Both the position numbers and the translations under genes were made by a program. 52,230 nucleotides of DNA from a bacterium. Its GTDB lineage: Bacteria; Armatimonadota; Chthonomonadetes; Chthonomonadales; JAMCWF01. Below are positions 1-8,517 of the stretch, piece after piece (within the stretch, counting starts at the first letter, position 1; every line of letters starts with the position of its first letter). The DNA is taken from positions 1 to 52,230 of the forward strand of contig JAKBZR010000011.1 in the NCBI GenBank assembly GCA_021842405.1, given 5' to 3'. Under the pieces are notes generated by a model. That model did not search any database, had not been told where the DNA came from, and worked only from the letters and a program-made list of their open reading frames with translations.

Positions 1-1
1 T

Positions 2-658
2 CATGTGGTTATCCAGCAGATTGGACTCGGCGAGCGGCCCGATTTCCGCTCGATAGACCTGGCTTTTATCGGCGGCGGTCAAGATCGCGAGCAATGCCTG
101 ATCGCCGACGATCTGGTGGCCACCAAAGGCGACGCGCTTCGGGACGAGGTGGAAGACGGCCTGCCGATTTTCGCCGTATGCGGGGGCTATCAGTTGCTGG
201 GTCACTACTATCGCACCGGAGACGGCCGTAAGCTGCCGGGCGCCGGCATTCTCGATATCTGGACCGAAGCGGGTAAGCGCCGCATGATCGGCAACGTCGT
301 TGTAAAAACCGACCTGTGGAATGAAGATCCCCATACCATCGTCGGTTTCGAGAATCACTCCGGGCGCACTTTTCTCGGCGAAGGGTGCCGGCCGCTGGGG
401 AGGGTACAGATCGGCGGCGGAAATAACGGTGAGGACGGCGGCGAGGGCACGATTTATCGCCATGTGATCGGAACTTATCTCCACGGACCCGGCCTGCCGA
501 AAAACCCGCGCATGACCGATTGGCTGCTGGAGCGTGCGATTGAGAGGCGATACGGAGAGCATTCTCTGCAGCCGCTCTCCGATACGCTGGAGATGAGAGC
601 GCATCAAGCGGCGATAAAGCGCGCCCTTCAACGCAAAGGGGCGGGCGGGCATAAATAA
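2..658 (+). CDS. gatD: Lipid II isoglutaminyl synthase, glutamine amidotransferase subunit (5'-truncated)
   Basis: This is the C-terminal 218 or so residues of a class I glutamine amidotransferase of the CobB/CobQ-like type; the reading frame runs off the window start. Visible family signatures are FIGGGQDREQ near the start, the nucleophile context FAVCGGYQLLG, a FENHSGRT stretch and a late HGPGLPKNP histidine motif. GatD proteins are usually about 240 residues, so only the first 20-30 residues are missing. In the family, GatD releases ammonia from glutamine and its partner MurT uses it to amidate the D-glutamate of lipid II in the cytoplasm. MurT should lie just upstream, outside the window. 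The next gene is the lipid II flippase murJ, which supports a peptidoglycan role. A cobyric-acid-synthase-like protein is a less likely alternative because the protein is short and lacks the synthetase domain. Confidence 0.87.
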   Translation, partial: HVVIQQIGLGERPDFRSIDLAFIGGGQDREQCLIADDLVATKGDALRDEVEDGLPIFAVCGGYQLLGHYYRTGDGRKLPGAGILDIWTEAGKRRMIGNVVVKTDLWNEDPHTIVGFENHSGRTFLGEGCRPLGRVQIGGGNNGEDGGEGTIYRHVIGTYLHGPGLPKNPRMTDWLLERAIERRYGEHSLQPLSDTLEMRAHQAAIKRALQRKGAGGHK

Positions 659-702
659 AACCCGCTCCTCCATCCACTCCATTTCGCATCTCGCTGGTCA
701 GG

Positions 703-716
703 TATAATGCTCGCCG
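703..716 (+). promoter_or_regulatory. Possible -10 element directly in front of murJ
   Basis: A perfect TATAAT lies at 703-708, only nine bases before the murJ ATG at 717. Transcription from it would start at about 714-717, giving a leaderless or nearly leaderless mRNA. No Shine-Dalgarno sequence is visible before the ATG, which fits. The -35 region (about 679-686) is poor, so the promoter is only tentative. Confidence 0.4.
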
Positions 717-2360
717 ATGACATCCCAACCCGACCAACCACCCGATACCCACTTGGAGCTGTCGGCCGTCCAGAAGCGAATTGCCGGAGCAACCGGCATC
801 ATGATGGCAGCCATCCTGTCGAGTCGGATTTTAGGACTTATCCGCGATAGCGTGGTGGCGGCCCGTCTCGGCCAGCGATTTGAGGCCGACGTCTACAATG
901 CCGCTTTTATGCTCCCCGACCTGCTCTTCTTTTTGATTGCCGGTGGCGGCCTCGGTGCCGCCTTTATCCCAGTCTTCACCGAATACCTCTCCTCCGACCG
1001 GGAACAAGATGCCTGGAAGATTTTCAGCACCGTTGCAACCATCATGGCATTAGCCGTTGGGGTGCTCATCGCGGTCGGGTGGATTTTCGCCGGTCCTCTG
1101 ATCCATATCACCAATTTCGGCTATCCACCTGATAAGGTGGCGGCGACCGTACCCCTTACCCGGATTGTGCTGCCTGCACAAATCTGTTTTTTCCTTGGCG
1201 GCTTGTTGATGGGAACCCTTAACGTCCGCCAGCAATTTCTTATTCCCGCTGTGGGTCCCATTATCTACAATATGGGCATTATTATCGGTGGTCTGCTGCT
1301 CGGATCGAAGTTAGGGCCGGCCGGCTTTTGCTGGGGGGCGCTTTCAGGCGCCTTGATCGGCAATTTTTTGCTGCAGCTCTGGGCGGTTCGCCGCATCGGG
1401 ATGCAATTTTCCCCTTCCTTCGACCTCCATCATCCCGGTGTGATCAAGGTTTGGAAGCTGATGTTACCGGTGCTGCTGGGATTGGCGCTCCCCCAGGTGA
1501 GCATCATAATCAATCGGATGTTTGCCTCTGAACTGGGCAACGGCCCCCAATCCGCCCTAATCAACGCAAATCGGCTGATCCAATTCCCACTTGGCGTCTT
1601 CGCGCAGGCAATGGCGGTCGCAATTTTCCCGACGCTCTCCCTGCAGGCGGCCGCCGGCCAAATAAACGATCTACGGCGCACCACCAGCTTGGGCATTCGC
1701 TCGATACTCTTTTTAACGGTGCCCACTTCGATCTGGATGACGATATTGGCCACTCCGATCGTCCAATTGATTCTCCAGCAGGTTCACTTCACAGCCGCTG
1801 ATACGCCGCTGACCGTAATCGCGATGGAGTACTACGCGATCGGAATATTCGCCTGGTCGGTGCAAGCCATTCTTGCACGCGGTTTTTATGCAATGCAAGA
1901 TTCGCTCACTCCAGTCGTCATCGGCACAGTTGCGACAATTGTTTTTATTCCGTTGAACTGGATCTTTATGAAGCCGCTTCATATGGGGCATGGCGGATTG
2001 GCGCTTGCCACCAGCATTGGAGCGATTCTCAATATGGCGGCGCTGTTTTGGGTATTACGGCGGCGGCTGTACGGCATCGAAGGTGGGCGCATGCTGATTG
2101 CAGCCGTCAAAATCGCCGTTGCCTCCGGCGTCTCGGCTCTGGTTTGTCTGGCATCCCGCAACCTGTTAATGGGGCATCTGGTTGGTCTATCTGAGAGCTC
2201 TCTTCAAGGGCTGAAGATTGAATCGCTGGCTACCATACTCATATCATCGGCACTTGCGCTGGTTGCCTACCTGGCGACGGCACGATTTTTGCGGATGGAG
2301 GAGATGCAAGCCGCCATCGGCGCAATGCGGCGACAGCGAATGTCGGGATTGGACGATTAA
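717..2360 (+). CDS. murJ: Lipid II flippase MurJ (MviN family)
   Basis: The 547-residue protein is a polytopic membrane protein with roughly 14 hydrophobic segments, the size and topology of MurJ. MurJ moves lipid-linked peptidoglycan precursor from the inner to the outer face of the cytoplasmic membrane. Family-like stretches include SRILGLIRDSVVAARLG near residues 38-54 (the conserved arginines of TM1), an ADVYNAAFMLPDLLFFL segment, GAAFIPVF, and LARGFYAMQDS in the second half. The ATG at 717 gives the expected N-terminus of a short charged segment followed by TM1. It follows gatD by 58 bases, so both products act on lipid II. Downstream there is a 385-base gap before the next gene. The MOP-superfamily assignment is secure; confusion with a Wzx-type flippase is unlikely because of the RDSVVAARLG motif. 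Confidence 0.95.
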   Translation: MTSQPDQPPDTHLELSAVQKRIAGATGIMMAAILSSRILGLIRDSVVAARLGQRFEADVYNAAFMLPDLLFFLIAGGGLGAAFIPVFTEYLSSDREQDAWKIFSTVATIMALAVGVLIAVGWIFAGPLIHITNFGYPPDKVAATVPLTRIVLPAQICFFLGGLLMGTLNVRQQFLIPAVGPIIYNMGIIIGGLLLGSKLGPAGFCWGALSGALIGNFLLQLWAVRRIGMQFSPSFDLHHPGVIKVWKLMLPVLLGLALPQVSIIINRMFASELGNGPQSALINANRLIQFPLGVFAQAMAVAIFPTLSLQAAAGQINDLRRTTSLGIRSILFLTVPTSIWMTILATPIVQLILQQVHFTAADTPLTVIAMEYYAIGIFAWSVQAILARGFYAMQDSLTPVVIGTVATIVFIPLNWIFMKPLHMGHGGLALATSIGAILNMAALFWVLRRRLYGIEGGRMLIAAVKIAVASGVSALVCLASRNLLMGHLVGLSESSLQGLKIESLATILISSALALVAYLATARFLRMEEMQAAIGAMRRQRMSGLDD

Positions 2361-2745
2361 AAATGAATGCCAGGGTGCTTTGCCGATATTACCATTCCGC
2401 TCTATCGCCGGGCACTGAGAATGAAAACCGGTAAATTTACCGGCATGCTTAAAGATCAACGTGCAGGAATTCGGACATAGAAAATCGTATTTGCTAAGCA
2501 TGGCAGGCGAGCGGACTTATCTTCCATGTTGCTTTTTCTAGCCAAATTTCGTATTTAACAGAGGGACGTTGGCATTGCAACCGATTTGAGCGAGCATAAT
2601 TTCCAACCTGAGATGGAGTAGTTTGTTACCTTTACGTCGTTTGGCGGCATTAAGCTGGAAAGCCCAGTCAACGAATCCCGCCATACCGAGGGATGTGGAC
2701 AACGATTGAAAATCGCAAATGATACCTAACAACGAGGGACATAAG
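2361..2745. other. Intergenic region between murJ and the ANTAR regulator
   Basis: No convincing gene is present in these 385 bases on either strand; short open frames here lack a ribosome site and family resemblance. The one notable structure is the 16-bp perfect palindrome at 2428-2443. No clear terminator follows murJ. The ribosome site of the next gene, GAGGG, is at 2734-2738. Confidence 0.6.
2428..2443. promoter_or_regulatory. 16-bp perfect palindrome, operator-like
   Basis: CCGGTAAATTTACCGG reads the same on both strands and lies 68 bases after the murJ stop and about 300 bases before the response-regulator gene. Its length and perfect dyad symmetry are those of a dimeric regulator's operator. 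No binding protein can be named. Confidence 0.4.
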
Positions 2746-3333
2746 ATGAGTGTGACTCGAATACTAATCGCAGAAGATGATGATCTGGAAAGGCGCAACC
2801 TGCGGATTGCAGTCGAGCAGTTAGGCTACTCGGTTGTAGGTGAAGCTTCGAATGGGGTGGAAGCGATCCGCCTAGCGAGGGAAAACAATCCCGATGTGGC
2901 GATCCTGGACATCCGCATGCCAGGAGTGGACGGTATTGACGCGGCCCGCACGATCGTGGGTGAGCATCCCTGCGCGCTGATCTTCTTGAGCGCCTATAGC
3001 GAAGACGAACTGCTGGAACAGGCGGGTGAAGCCGGTGCGTTGGCCTATCTCCTTAAGCCGTTTCAAATCAATTCACTTCGATCGGCGATAAAAGTCGCGC
3101 TGAAACGTTTCTCGCAACTAATCCAGCAACACTATGAGATTGACGAGCTGAAGGAAGCCCTGGAGGCGCGTAAAATCATCGAGCGAGCCAAAGGTCACCT
3201 AATGCAAAAGGAGAATCTGACCGAGGAGGCCGCTTTTCGGAAAATCCACTTCACCGCCCGGAATCAAAACCGGAAGATGAAAGACGTGGCATTGGAGATT
3301 TTGTCCGAAGCAAAGGACGGTTCCTCGGAGTGA
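2746..3333 (+). CDS. Response regulator with ANTAR RNA-binding output domain
   Basis: The 195-residue protein has a CheY-like receiver domain at about residues 5-120 and an ANTAR domain at about 130-188. Receiver hallmarks are the acidic pocket EDDD (10-13), the phosphoacceptor D55 in ILDIRMPG, a conserved serine in FLSAY and the lysine of LLKPF. The C-terminal helices contain KIIERAKGHLMQ and EEAAFRKIHFTA, typical of ANTAR. Members of the AmiR/NasT/EutV family bind dual-hairpin RNA and prevent transcription termination when phosphorylated. The ATG at 2746 was chosen because GAGGG lies seven bases upstream; an in-frame ATG at 2719 has no such site. There is no histidine kinase nearby, so the partner is unknown. 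The stop overlaps the GTG start of maf (GTGA), which indicates co-transcription and translational coupling. Confidence 0.92.
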   Translation: MSVTRILIAEDDDLERRNLRIAVEQLGYSVVGEASNGVEAIRLARENNPDVAILDIRMPGVDGIDAARTIVGEHPCALIFLSAYSEDELLEQAGEAGALAYLLKPFQINSLRSAIKVALKRFSQLIQQHYEIDELKEALEARKIIERAKGHLMQKENLTEEAAFRKIHFTARNQNRKMKDVALEILSEAKDGSSE

Positions 3334-3938
3334 CCCGCCGAATTATCCTCGCTTCCAACTCTCCCCGCCGCCAAGAGCTGTTTCGATTGCTGGGCTATCC
3401 ATTTGAAATCCAGATATCGCCATACGATGAAGAGTCTTCTGCCCAACCGGGACTATATGCCGGTACGCTGGTAAAGCGGCACGCCTATGGTAAAGCGGTG
3501 CACGTCATAATCGAGAATCCGGATGCGATCGTGGTCGGCGCCGATACAGTGGTGGTATCTCCCGATGGTCGGATTTTCGGCAAGCCGGCTGACGCGGTGG
3601 ATGCGGAGCGGATGCTGCGGGATCTGGCCGGAAAATGGCACACCGTTCATACTGGAATTTGTGTGGCGAGCTACTCCATCGAGGCCAATGAAGCGGCCTC
3701 CAATCGGATATTGCGCTTTCGAACCAGCTTGGTCTCCACGTATGTGCGTTTCGGGCGGATGACGAAGGCCGAGATCAAGCACTACGTCGAGAGCGGAGAG
3801 CCGATGGATAAGGCCGGTGCGTATGCAATTCAAGGCGGAGCTGCCCCTTTTGTGCAGGAAATTCAGGGTGATTTCTTTAATGTGGTAGGGTTGCCGTTAT
3901 TTACGGTAAAGAAAATGATCGAAGGGGCAATGAGATGA
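3330..3938 (+). CDS. maf: Maf-family nucleotide pyrophosphatase
   Basis: This 202-residue protein is a Maf/YhdE-type nucleoside triphosphate pyrophosphatase, which hydrolyses dTTP, UTP or modified nucleotides to monophosphates in the cytoplasm. Family motifs are the N-terminal ILASNSPRRQELF (residues 6-18), the central VVGADTVV, a FGKPADAVDAERML stretch and EPMDKAGAYAIQG, followed by a C-terminal VVGLPL. Length is normal for the family. It starts at a GTG that overlaps the stop of the ANTAR regulator, and its own stop overlaps the next start (ATGA), so the three genes probably form one operon. Substrate preference (dTTP/UTP against m7GTP) cannot be settled by eye, although the KAGAYAIQG form is typical of the dTTP/UTP-specific group. 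Confidence 0.94.
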   Translation: MTRRIILASNSPRRQELFRLLGYPFEIQISPYDEESSAQPGLYAGTLVKRHAYGKAVHVIIENPDAIVVGADTVVVSPDGRIFGKPADAVDAERMLRDLAGKWHTVHTGICVASYSIEANEAASNRILRFRTSLVSTYVRFGRMTKAEIKHYVESGEPMDKAGAYAIQGGAAPFVQEIQGDFFNVVGLPLFTVKKMIEGAMR

Positions 3939-4363
3939 CGGTGCGAATAGCGGTGGTGGACGGTATGGGCGGCGGTATCGGCGCCCAGTTGGTCAGCCGG
4001 GTGAAATCGAGGCTGAGAGATGGCGATGAGCTGATCGCTCTGGGTGTCAATGCCTTGGCAACGGCAGCAATGTTGAAGGTCGGCGCCTCGGTGGGTGCGA
4101 CCGGCGAGAACGCAATCATGTTCAATATCTCACGGGTGCAGCTTATTTTGGGGCCGATTGGGATTGTCATTCCCAACTCCCTCTATGGCGAGGTTACGCC
4201 CGCCATCGCCACCGCCATCGCCAGCACGCCCGCAATCAAGATGCTGGTCCCGATGGCTCAACCCCATTTCCAGCTCATCGGCTTGGAATCCGGTTCGCTC
4301 AACACGACTCTTGATGAGTTAGCGTCTAAAGTGGCCTCGTGGCGTGAAAGTATAGGCGCCTGA
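3935..4363 (+). CDS. DUF3842 family protein
   Basis: This 142-residue protein matches my recollection of the DUF3842 family: a short Rossmann-like protein starting with a glycine-rich nucleotide-binding-like loop, here VVDGMGGGIGAQL at residues 6-18. A second segment, GVNALATAAMLKVGA, and the later GPIGIVIPNSLYGEVTP are also typical. No reaction is established for the family. It starts with ATG overlapping the maf stop and is the last gene of the ANTAR-maf unit. The next gene begins 72 bases on with its own strong ribosome site. No signal peptide or membrane segment is present. Confidence 0.8.
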   Translation: MTVRIAVVDGMGGGIGAQLVSRVKSRLRDGDELIALGVNALATAAMLKVGASVGATGENAIMFNISRVQLILGPIGIVIPNSLYGEVTPAIATAIASTPAIKMLVPMAQPHFQLIGLESGSLNTTLDELASKVASWRESIGA

Positions 4364-4435
4364 ACGCGGGCAAGCCCAATCAACCTATCCCAGTGAGGCT
4401 TCTACCAACCCGATAATCGAGTGAAGGAGGAATGC

Positions 4436-7400
4436 ATGCAAAGCCAAATGAGAAATGCTTGTGTCTCAATTTTGCTCAGCTTAATGGCTCCTATCGCCTG
4501 CGCCGCTCCATTCATCCAGTCCATTACAGTTCACCCTGCCGCTACCAATCCCAATTTAGTACCTAATTTTGGCTTTACCAGATTGGATGAGAAGGGTGTC
4601 CCAATTGGCTGGACGTGGGATCGTCGCAATACCGACGCTGTCTTTTCGGTACTCGACACCCGGGCTAAGGTCGGTGGCTGTACCCTTCGAATCATCAATC
4701 ACACATCGTTCGGACCCAACGTCTACGGCACGATATGGACGACCGAGCCGATCCACCTTACACCAGGCGCCACCTATACGTTGAGCTGCTGGAGCAATTT
4801 ATCCACTCCGACCACAGCCTGGATCGGCGGCGGCGACGACTGGAATATCCGGCTCTACTTGCCCGATACTCACGGCTACTGGAAACGGTTCAGCACCACT
4901 TTTACCGCCACTCAGACCGAAGCCGATTTCACGCTCAGGATCAATACCGACGGCCCAACCGATGGCTGGCTTCTCCGCGACCTCAAGTTGGAGCCAGGCA
5001 GTGCGGCCACCTTTTGCCTGCCGGAGACGACCCCGGATCAACCCCAACTTAACATGGCCGAGGTCTCGCAACTTGCGATTCAACCGGCAACCGCCCATTC
5101 CAATTTAGTACCTAATTCCGGTTTTACCAAACTGGATACGAAGGGCGTTCCAATTGGCTGGACGTGGGATCGCCGCAACACCGACGCCAGCTTCTCGATA
5201 CTCGACACCAAGACTCAGGATTGCATCCTCCGAATCACCAATCACACACCGTTCGGGCCTGGGGTCTTCGGCACAATGACGACAACCGAGCCGATCCACC
5301 TTACACCAGGCACCACCTATACGTTAAGCTGCTGGAGCAATTTATCGCAGCCGACCGCGGCATGGATCGGTGGTGGCGACTCCAGAAATTTTCGACTCTA
5401 CTTGCCCAACACTCACGGCCACTGGAAACGGTTCAGCACCACCTTTACCGCCGCTTCAACCCAAGCCATTTTCACCTTCAGGATCAACACAGACGGCCCT
5501 ACCGACGGCTGGCTTCTCCGCGACATTAAGCTGGAACCGGGCAGCGCCGCTATCTATAAACATCCGGAGACGACCTTGGGTCGGCCACAAATTGAGCTGG
5601 CCGAAGTCTCGCAACTCAATACCGATCGACCGTGGACTGCGCAAGCGACGCTTTATAACCCCCGCCCAATTAGCCACTCCACCCTATTGATCTCCATACA
5701 AACAAATGAGAAAAAAGAGATCTATCGCCGGAAGGTCAAACTTACCAACCAGCTATCTTCAATAACCATCAACGGGAATCCGGTTCATCTTTCGGATCCA
5801 AATGCTCGGATTGAAATAAAGGTTTTCGAGGCCGGCTATCCAGCGGTCATTGGCAATGCCTATTTGCCGATGTACTCGATGGAGGATGCTCAAAAGCATC
5901 TCCAAAGTATCGAAAATGAGGTCCCAAATCTCGTAACGCTATTAAATCAGGTCAAGGCGCGCGGTCTGGATATCGCCTACCCGCAGGTATCGGTGACGAT
6001 ATTACGAAACTTGCCGCGCTATGCCGCCGAGATGCTGGCCCAGGGGCAGATCGCCCGCGCTACACCAATGATCGAGCAGCTTTCGGAGATCGAGCAAACC
6101 GTTTATCACCAATTAGTGGAGATGCTTGAGCGCCGCCTCAAATTCCCGCCCGTTCCCAGTTATGTGGCCGGACCGATCATCATCCGAGGACCGGAGTTTA
6201 TCGCGGAAACCCGGATGCCGGGCCATCACAAGGTGGTACGGAGGCCGGTTATTTTTACCGGCTGGGGCGCTTTTGATCAGGTGCGTAAGGATATCGAGAA
6301 GCTGCCGAGCTACGGCTGCAACATCGTGCAGATCGAGCTCGGCCCCAGCGTCGTCTTTCCCAAAGAAGGGGTGGTCACCGATGCGCCGGTCAAGGACCTA
6401 ATCGCCCTGTTGCAGCGCGCCGCGAAGGCCGGTGTGGCGGTCAACTTGCTCATCAGCCCCCACTATATGCCGGACTGGGTGATGAAAAAATACCCAGACC
6501 TGAACATTCAACGGGAAGGCTTTCTGCAATATGACCTGTTTGCACCGGAGGGGCGAGCCATTCTGAAGCGCTTTCTGGATTTCTTGATCCCGCAGATAAA
6601 AGGCTATCCCGCTCTGCAAAGTATCTGTCTCTCTAATGAACCGGTAAACGCCCAAAGCCCCGTTTCAAAATTTGCCCAGGCCGATTGGCACCAATGGCTT
6701 AAACAGCGGTATCACTCCCTCGCGGATATCAATCAAGAATGGGGCAGTAACTATCCCTCATTCGATGCGATACCGCTGCCCAACTCGCTCAGCCCTCCGC
6801 CGCCGTCTCCAATATGGTACGCGTTCGTGCGGTTCAATCAAGATTTCTTTGCCGGATGGCATGGGTTCCTGGCCGATACGATTCATCGAATTGCGCCCAA
6901 GATGCCGGTCCATGCCAAAACGATGACGTGGACTCTGCTGGGCACCGGCGAGGTGCGATATGGTTTGGATGCCACTCTTTTCGGGAAGATCAGCCAAATC
7001 AACGGCAACGATTCGAGCGATACCTATAATAATGGGCAGGGCGAATGGGCCGATGACTGGCAACTCAACAATATGGCTTACGATCTCCAGCACTCCGTGC
7101 TGGATGCGCCCATTTTCAACAGCGAAAACCACCTGATGCCGGACCGGGGGACCAATCCGGTTCCACCCGCTCATTTGCGGACCGCTCTCTGGCAGGGAGC
7201 AATTCACGGCCAGGGCGCAACCACGATCTGGTGTTGGCAAAAAACATTTGACCCAAAAGCCGACTTTTGGGGCCTGGAAATGGAGCGACCGACCGACGTT
7301 CAGACGATCGGCGACACCGGCCTCGATTTAATGAGGCTGGCGCCGGAGGTGGGCGCCTTTCAAAACTTAGAGCCGCAGGTGCAAATTTTGTTCGGCACCT

Positions 7401-8014
7401 CCCCTCGCGTCTACGATGACGGCGATTTCAGTAACTGCTTGAACAAAACCTACACCGCGCTCAATTTTACGGGCTTGAAAATCGGCTTCATCACCGAGCG
7501 CCAGCTCGAGGCCGGTATTCAGCCATCCGCCCCGATCGTTTTCGTGCCGGACATTCAGCACCTATCTGATAAGGCCTATCGCGCCCTTCAACACTATCGC
7601 GGCCAGGTGATATTGATCGGCGGGAACAATGTGCTGGAGTGGAACGATTATGGAAAACAGCGATCGGCGGCAAACTATACTTTGATACCCTTTGATCCAT
7701 CGGTAACCACCGAGCGGCAGTTGCTGAGAGAGATACAGCCTATTTTAAGGCGTTACCACGATCAACCGCTGGTTTCAATTACCGGGGCTGGAGGGCAACA
7801 GGCGGTGTGGGGCGTGGAGCGGCTCTGCGCTCGATATGAGGGGCACACGTTGGTTAACCTGGTGAACTACCTGAACAAGCCGGTGCAGGTTCGCTTGGAA
7901 GAAAACGGGCGCCCATTCATGGGTCGAGACATACTGAGCGCATCGGATGAGCGGATACCCAGTACGTTGACTTTACAGCCGCTGCATCCAATGCTGGTCA
8001 TTTCCGATCATTAA
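4436..8014 (+). CDS. Secreted GH42-like beta-galactosidase family protein with duplicated CBM-like module
   Basis: The 1192-residue precursor begins with a signal peptide (hydrophobic core LLSLMAPIACA, residues 13-25). Two near-identical modules of about 183 residues follow, each starting NLVPN and containing the GWTWDRRNTDA and WLLRD segments; their aromatic, glycine-rich beta pattern resembles CBM4/9-type carbohydrate-binding domains. From about residue 600 there is a clan GH-A-like TIM barrel: VIFTGWGAFDQVRKDIEKL, then the probable acid/base E735 in LSNEP (Asn-Glu pair) and a candidate nucleophile E897 in FNSENH. The C-terminal part resembles the glutamine-amidotransferase-like trimerisation domain and beta domain of GH42 enzymes. 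The ATG at 4436 was chosen for the AAGGAGG at 4424-4430. Substrate is unknown. Activity on galactose-containing polysaccharide is inference. Confidence 0.8.
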   Translation: MQSQMRNACVSILLSLMAPIACAAPFIQSITVHPAATNPNLVPNFGFTRLDEKGVPIGWTWDRRNTDAVFSVLDTRAKVGGCTLRIINHTSFGPNVYGTIWTTEPIHLTPGATYTLSCWSNLSTPTTAWIGGGDDWNIRLYLPDTHGYWKRFSTTFTATQTEADFTLRINTDGPTDGWLLRDLKLEPGSAATFCLPETTPDQPQLNMAEVSQLAIQPATAHSNLVPNSGFTKLDTKGVPIGWTWDRRNTDASFSILDTKTQDCILRITNHTPFGPGVFGTMTTTEPIHLTPGTTYTLSCWSNLSQPTAAWIGGGDSRNFRLYLPNTHGHWKRFSTTFTAASTQAIFTFRINTDGPTDGWLLRDIKLEPGSAAIYKHPETTLGRPQIELAEVSQLNTDRPWTAQATLYNPRPISHSTLLISIQTNEKKEIYRRKVKLTNQLSSITINGNPVHLSDPNARIEIKVFEAGYPAVIGNAYLPMYSMEDAQKHLQSIENEVPNLVTLLNQVKARGLDIAYPQVSVTILRNLPRYAAEMLAQGQIARATPMIEQLSEIEQTVYHQLVEMLERRLKFPPVPSYVAGPIIIRGPEFIAETRMPGHHKVVRRPVIFTGWGAFDQVRKDIEKLPSYGCNIVQIELGPSVVFPKEGVVTDAPVKDLIALLQRAAKAGVAVNLLISPHYMPDWVMKKYPDLNIQREGFLQYDLFAPEGRAILKRFLDFLIPQIKGYPALQSICLSNEPVNAQSPVSKFAQADWHQWLKQRYHSLADINQEWGSNYPSFDAIPLPNSLSPPPPSPIWYAFVRFNQDFFAGWHGFLADTIHRIAPKMPVHAKTMTWTLLGTGEVRYGLDATLFGKISQINGNDSSDTYNNGQGEWADDWQLNNMAYDLQHSVLDAPIFNSENHLMPDRGTNPVPPAHLRTALWQGAIHGQGATTIWCWQKTFDPKADFWGLEMERPTDVQTIGDTGLDLMRLAPEVGAFQNLEPQVQILFGTSPRVYDDGDFSNCLNKTYTALNFTGLKIGFITERQLEAGIQPSAPIVFVPDIQHLSDKAYRALQHYRGQVILIGGNNVLEWNDYGKQRSAANYTLIPFDPSVTTERQLLREIQPILRRYHDQPLVSITGAGGQQAVWGVERLCARYEGHTLVNLVNYLNKPVQVRLEENGRPFMGRDILSASDERIPSTLTLQPLHPMLVISDH

Positions 8015-8076
8015 CCGACTGAAAAATGACTATCCATATTCATCTCAATTCATCAATACCAAAGGGGGATCGTTCA

Positions 8077-8265
8077 ATGCCAATCCATGACCTCGCCAGC
8101 AAAACCACGCCGCAAGGGGTCGTCAATGCCGTATGGTACGATGACGAGGAGCGCAACTTTGTGGTTCAGCATGAGTTCCTTCACCTGAGCTTTTACGAGC
8201 CGGACTTTATGGCCTTCGTCGAGACTCTGGTGGAGGCGAAATCGAAATTCGAGGAGGTGAAATGA
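8077..8265 (+). CDS. Small hypothetical protein (62 aa)
   Basis: This is a 62-residue acidic cytoplasmic protein of unknown function with no signal peptide or membrane segment. The ATG at 8077 is preceded by AAGGGGGA (8062-8069), which makes it a better start than the in-frame ATG at 8026. Visible features are an early VVNAVWYDDEERNFVVQHEF strand-rich segment and an acidic-basic C-terminal helix. Its stop overlaps the start of the next small gene (ATGA), so the two are translationally coupled. I do not recognise a family. Confidence 0.62.
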   Translation: MPIHDLASKTTPQGVVNAVWYDDEERNFVVQHEFLHLSFYEPDFMAFVETLVEAKSKFEEVK

Positions 8266-8423
8266 CGATGGGACGCGGGTTGGTCAGCACCCTCTATAAA
8301 ATCGCCCGTATTGCCAATGACGTAAGCACGCTCGCAAGCGGCAATCCCAAACGAATTACCAGGCGGATGGTGAACAAATTCATCGGCCGTAAGATTGCAT
8401 CGAAAATTTACTGGCGCCGATAG
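8262..8423 (+). CDS. Small basic protein (53 aa)
   Basis: A short, very basic protein is encoded from ATG 8262 to TAG 8423. It has a strong ribosome site, GAGGAGGTGA at 8251-8260, and overlaps the preceding stop by the ATGA arrangement. The segment ASGNPKRITRRMVNKFIGR is like small conserved proteins I recall from several phyla (a 'LASGNP-R-RR-KNK-GR' pattern), whose function is unknown. The many arginines and lysines suggest binding to nucleic acid or an acidic partner. The neighbouring protein is acidic, so the two might form a pair; that is inference. Confidence 0.66.
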   Translation: MTMGRGLVSTLYKIARIANDVSTLASGNPKRITRRMVNKFIGRKIASKIYWRR

Positions 8424-8465
8424 ACCGAATTTTATTTAGCCCGATAAATATTTTGCTTGACGAAA

Positions 8466-8474
8466 TGATACAAT
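8466..8474 (+). promoter_or_regulatory. Possible extended -10 promoter for the PhyH gene
   Basis: TGATACAAT at 8466-8474 matches the extended -10 form (TGn followed by a TATAAT-like hexamer). It lies in the 94-base gap after the small-gene pair and 44 bases before the dioxygenase start at 8518. The -35 region is not recognisable, as is usual for extended -10 promoters. Confidence 0.4.
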
Positions 8475-8517
8475 AAGTACGGCATAGCCGACCCGATCTC
8501 CAGTGGAGGTGAGACGA

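Noticed and set aside
66-752. Long open frame on the minus strand opposite gatD
   Set aside because: It is opposite a well-supported gene, has an arginine-rich unnatural composition and no ribosome site; it is a shadow of the GC-rich codon pattern.
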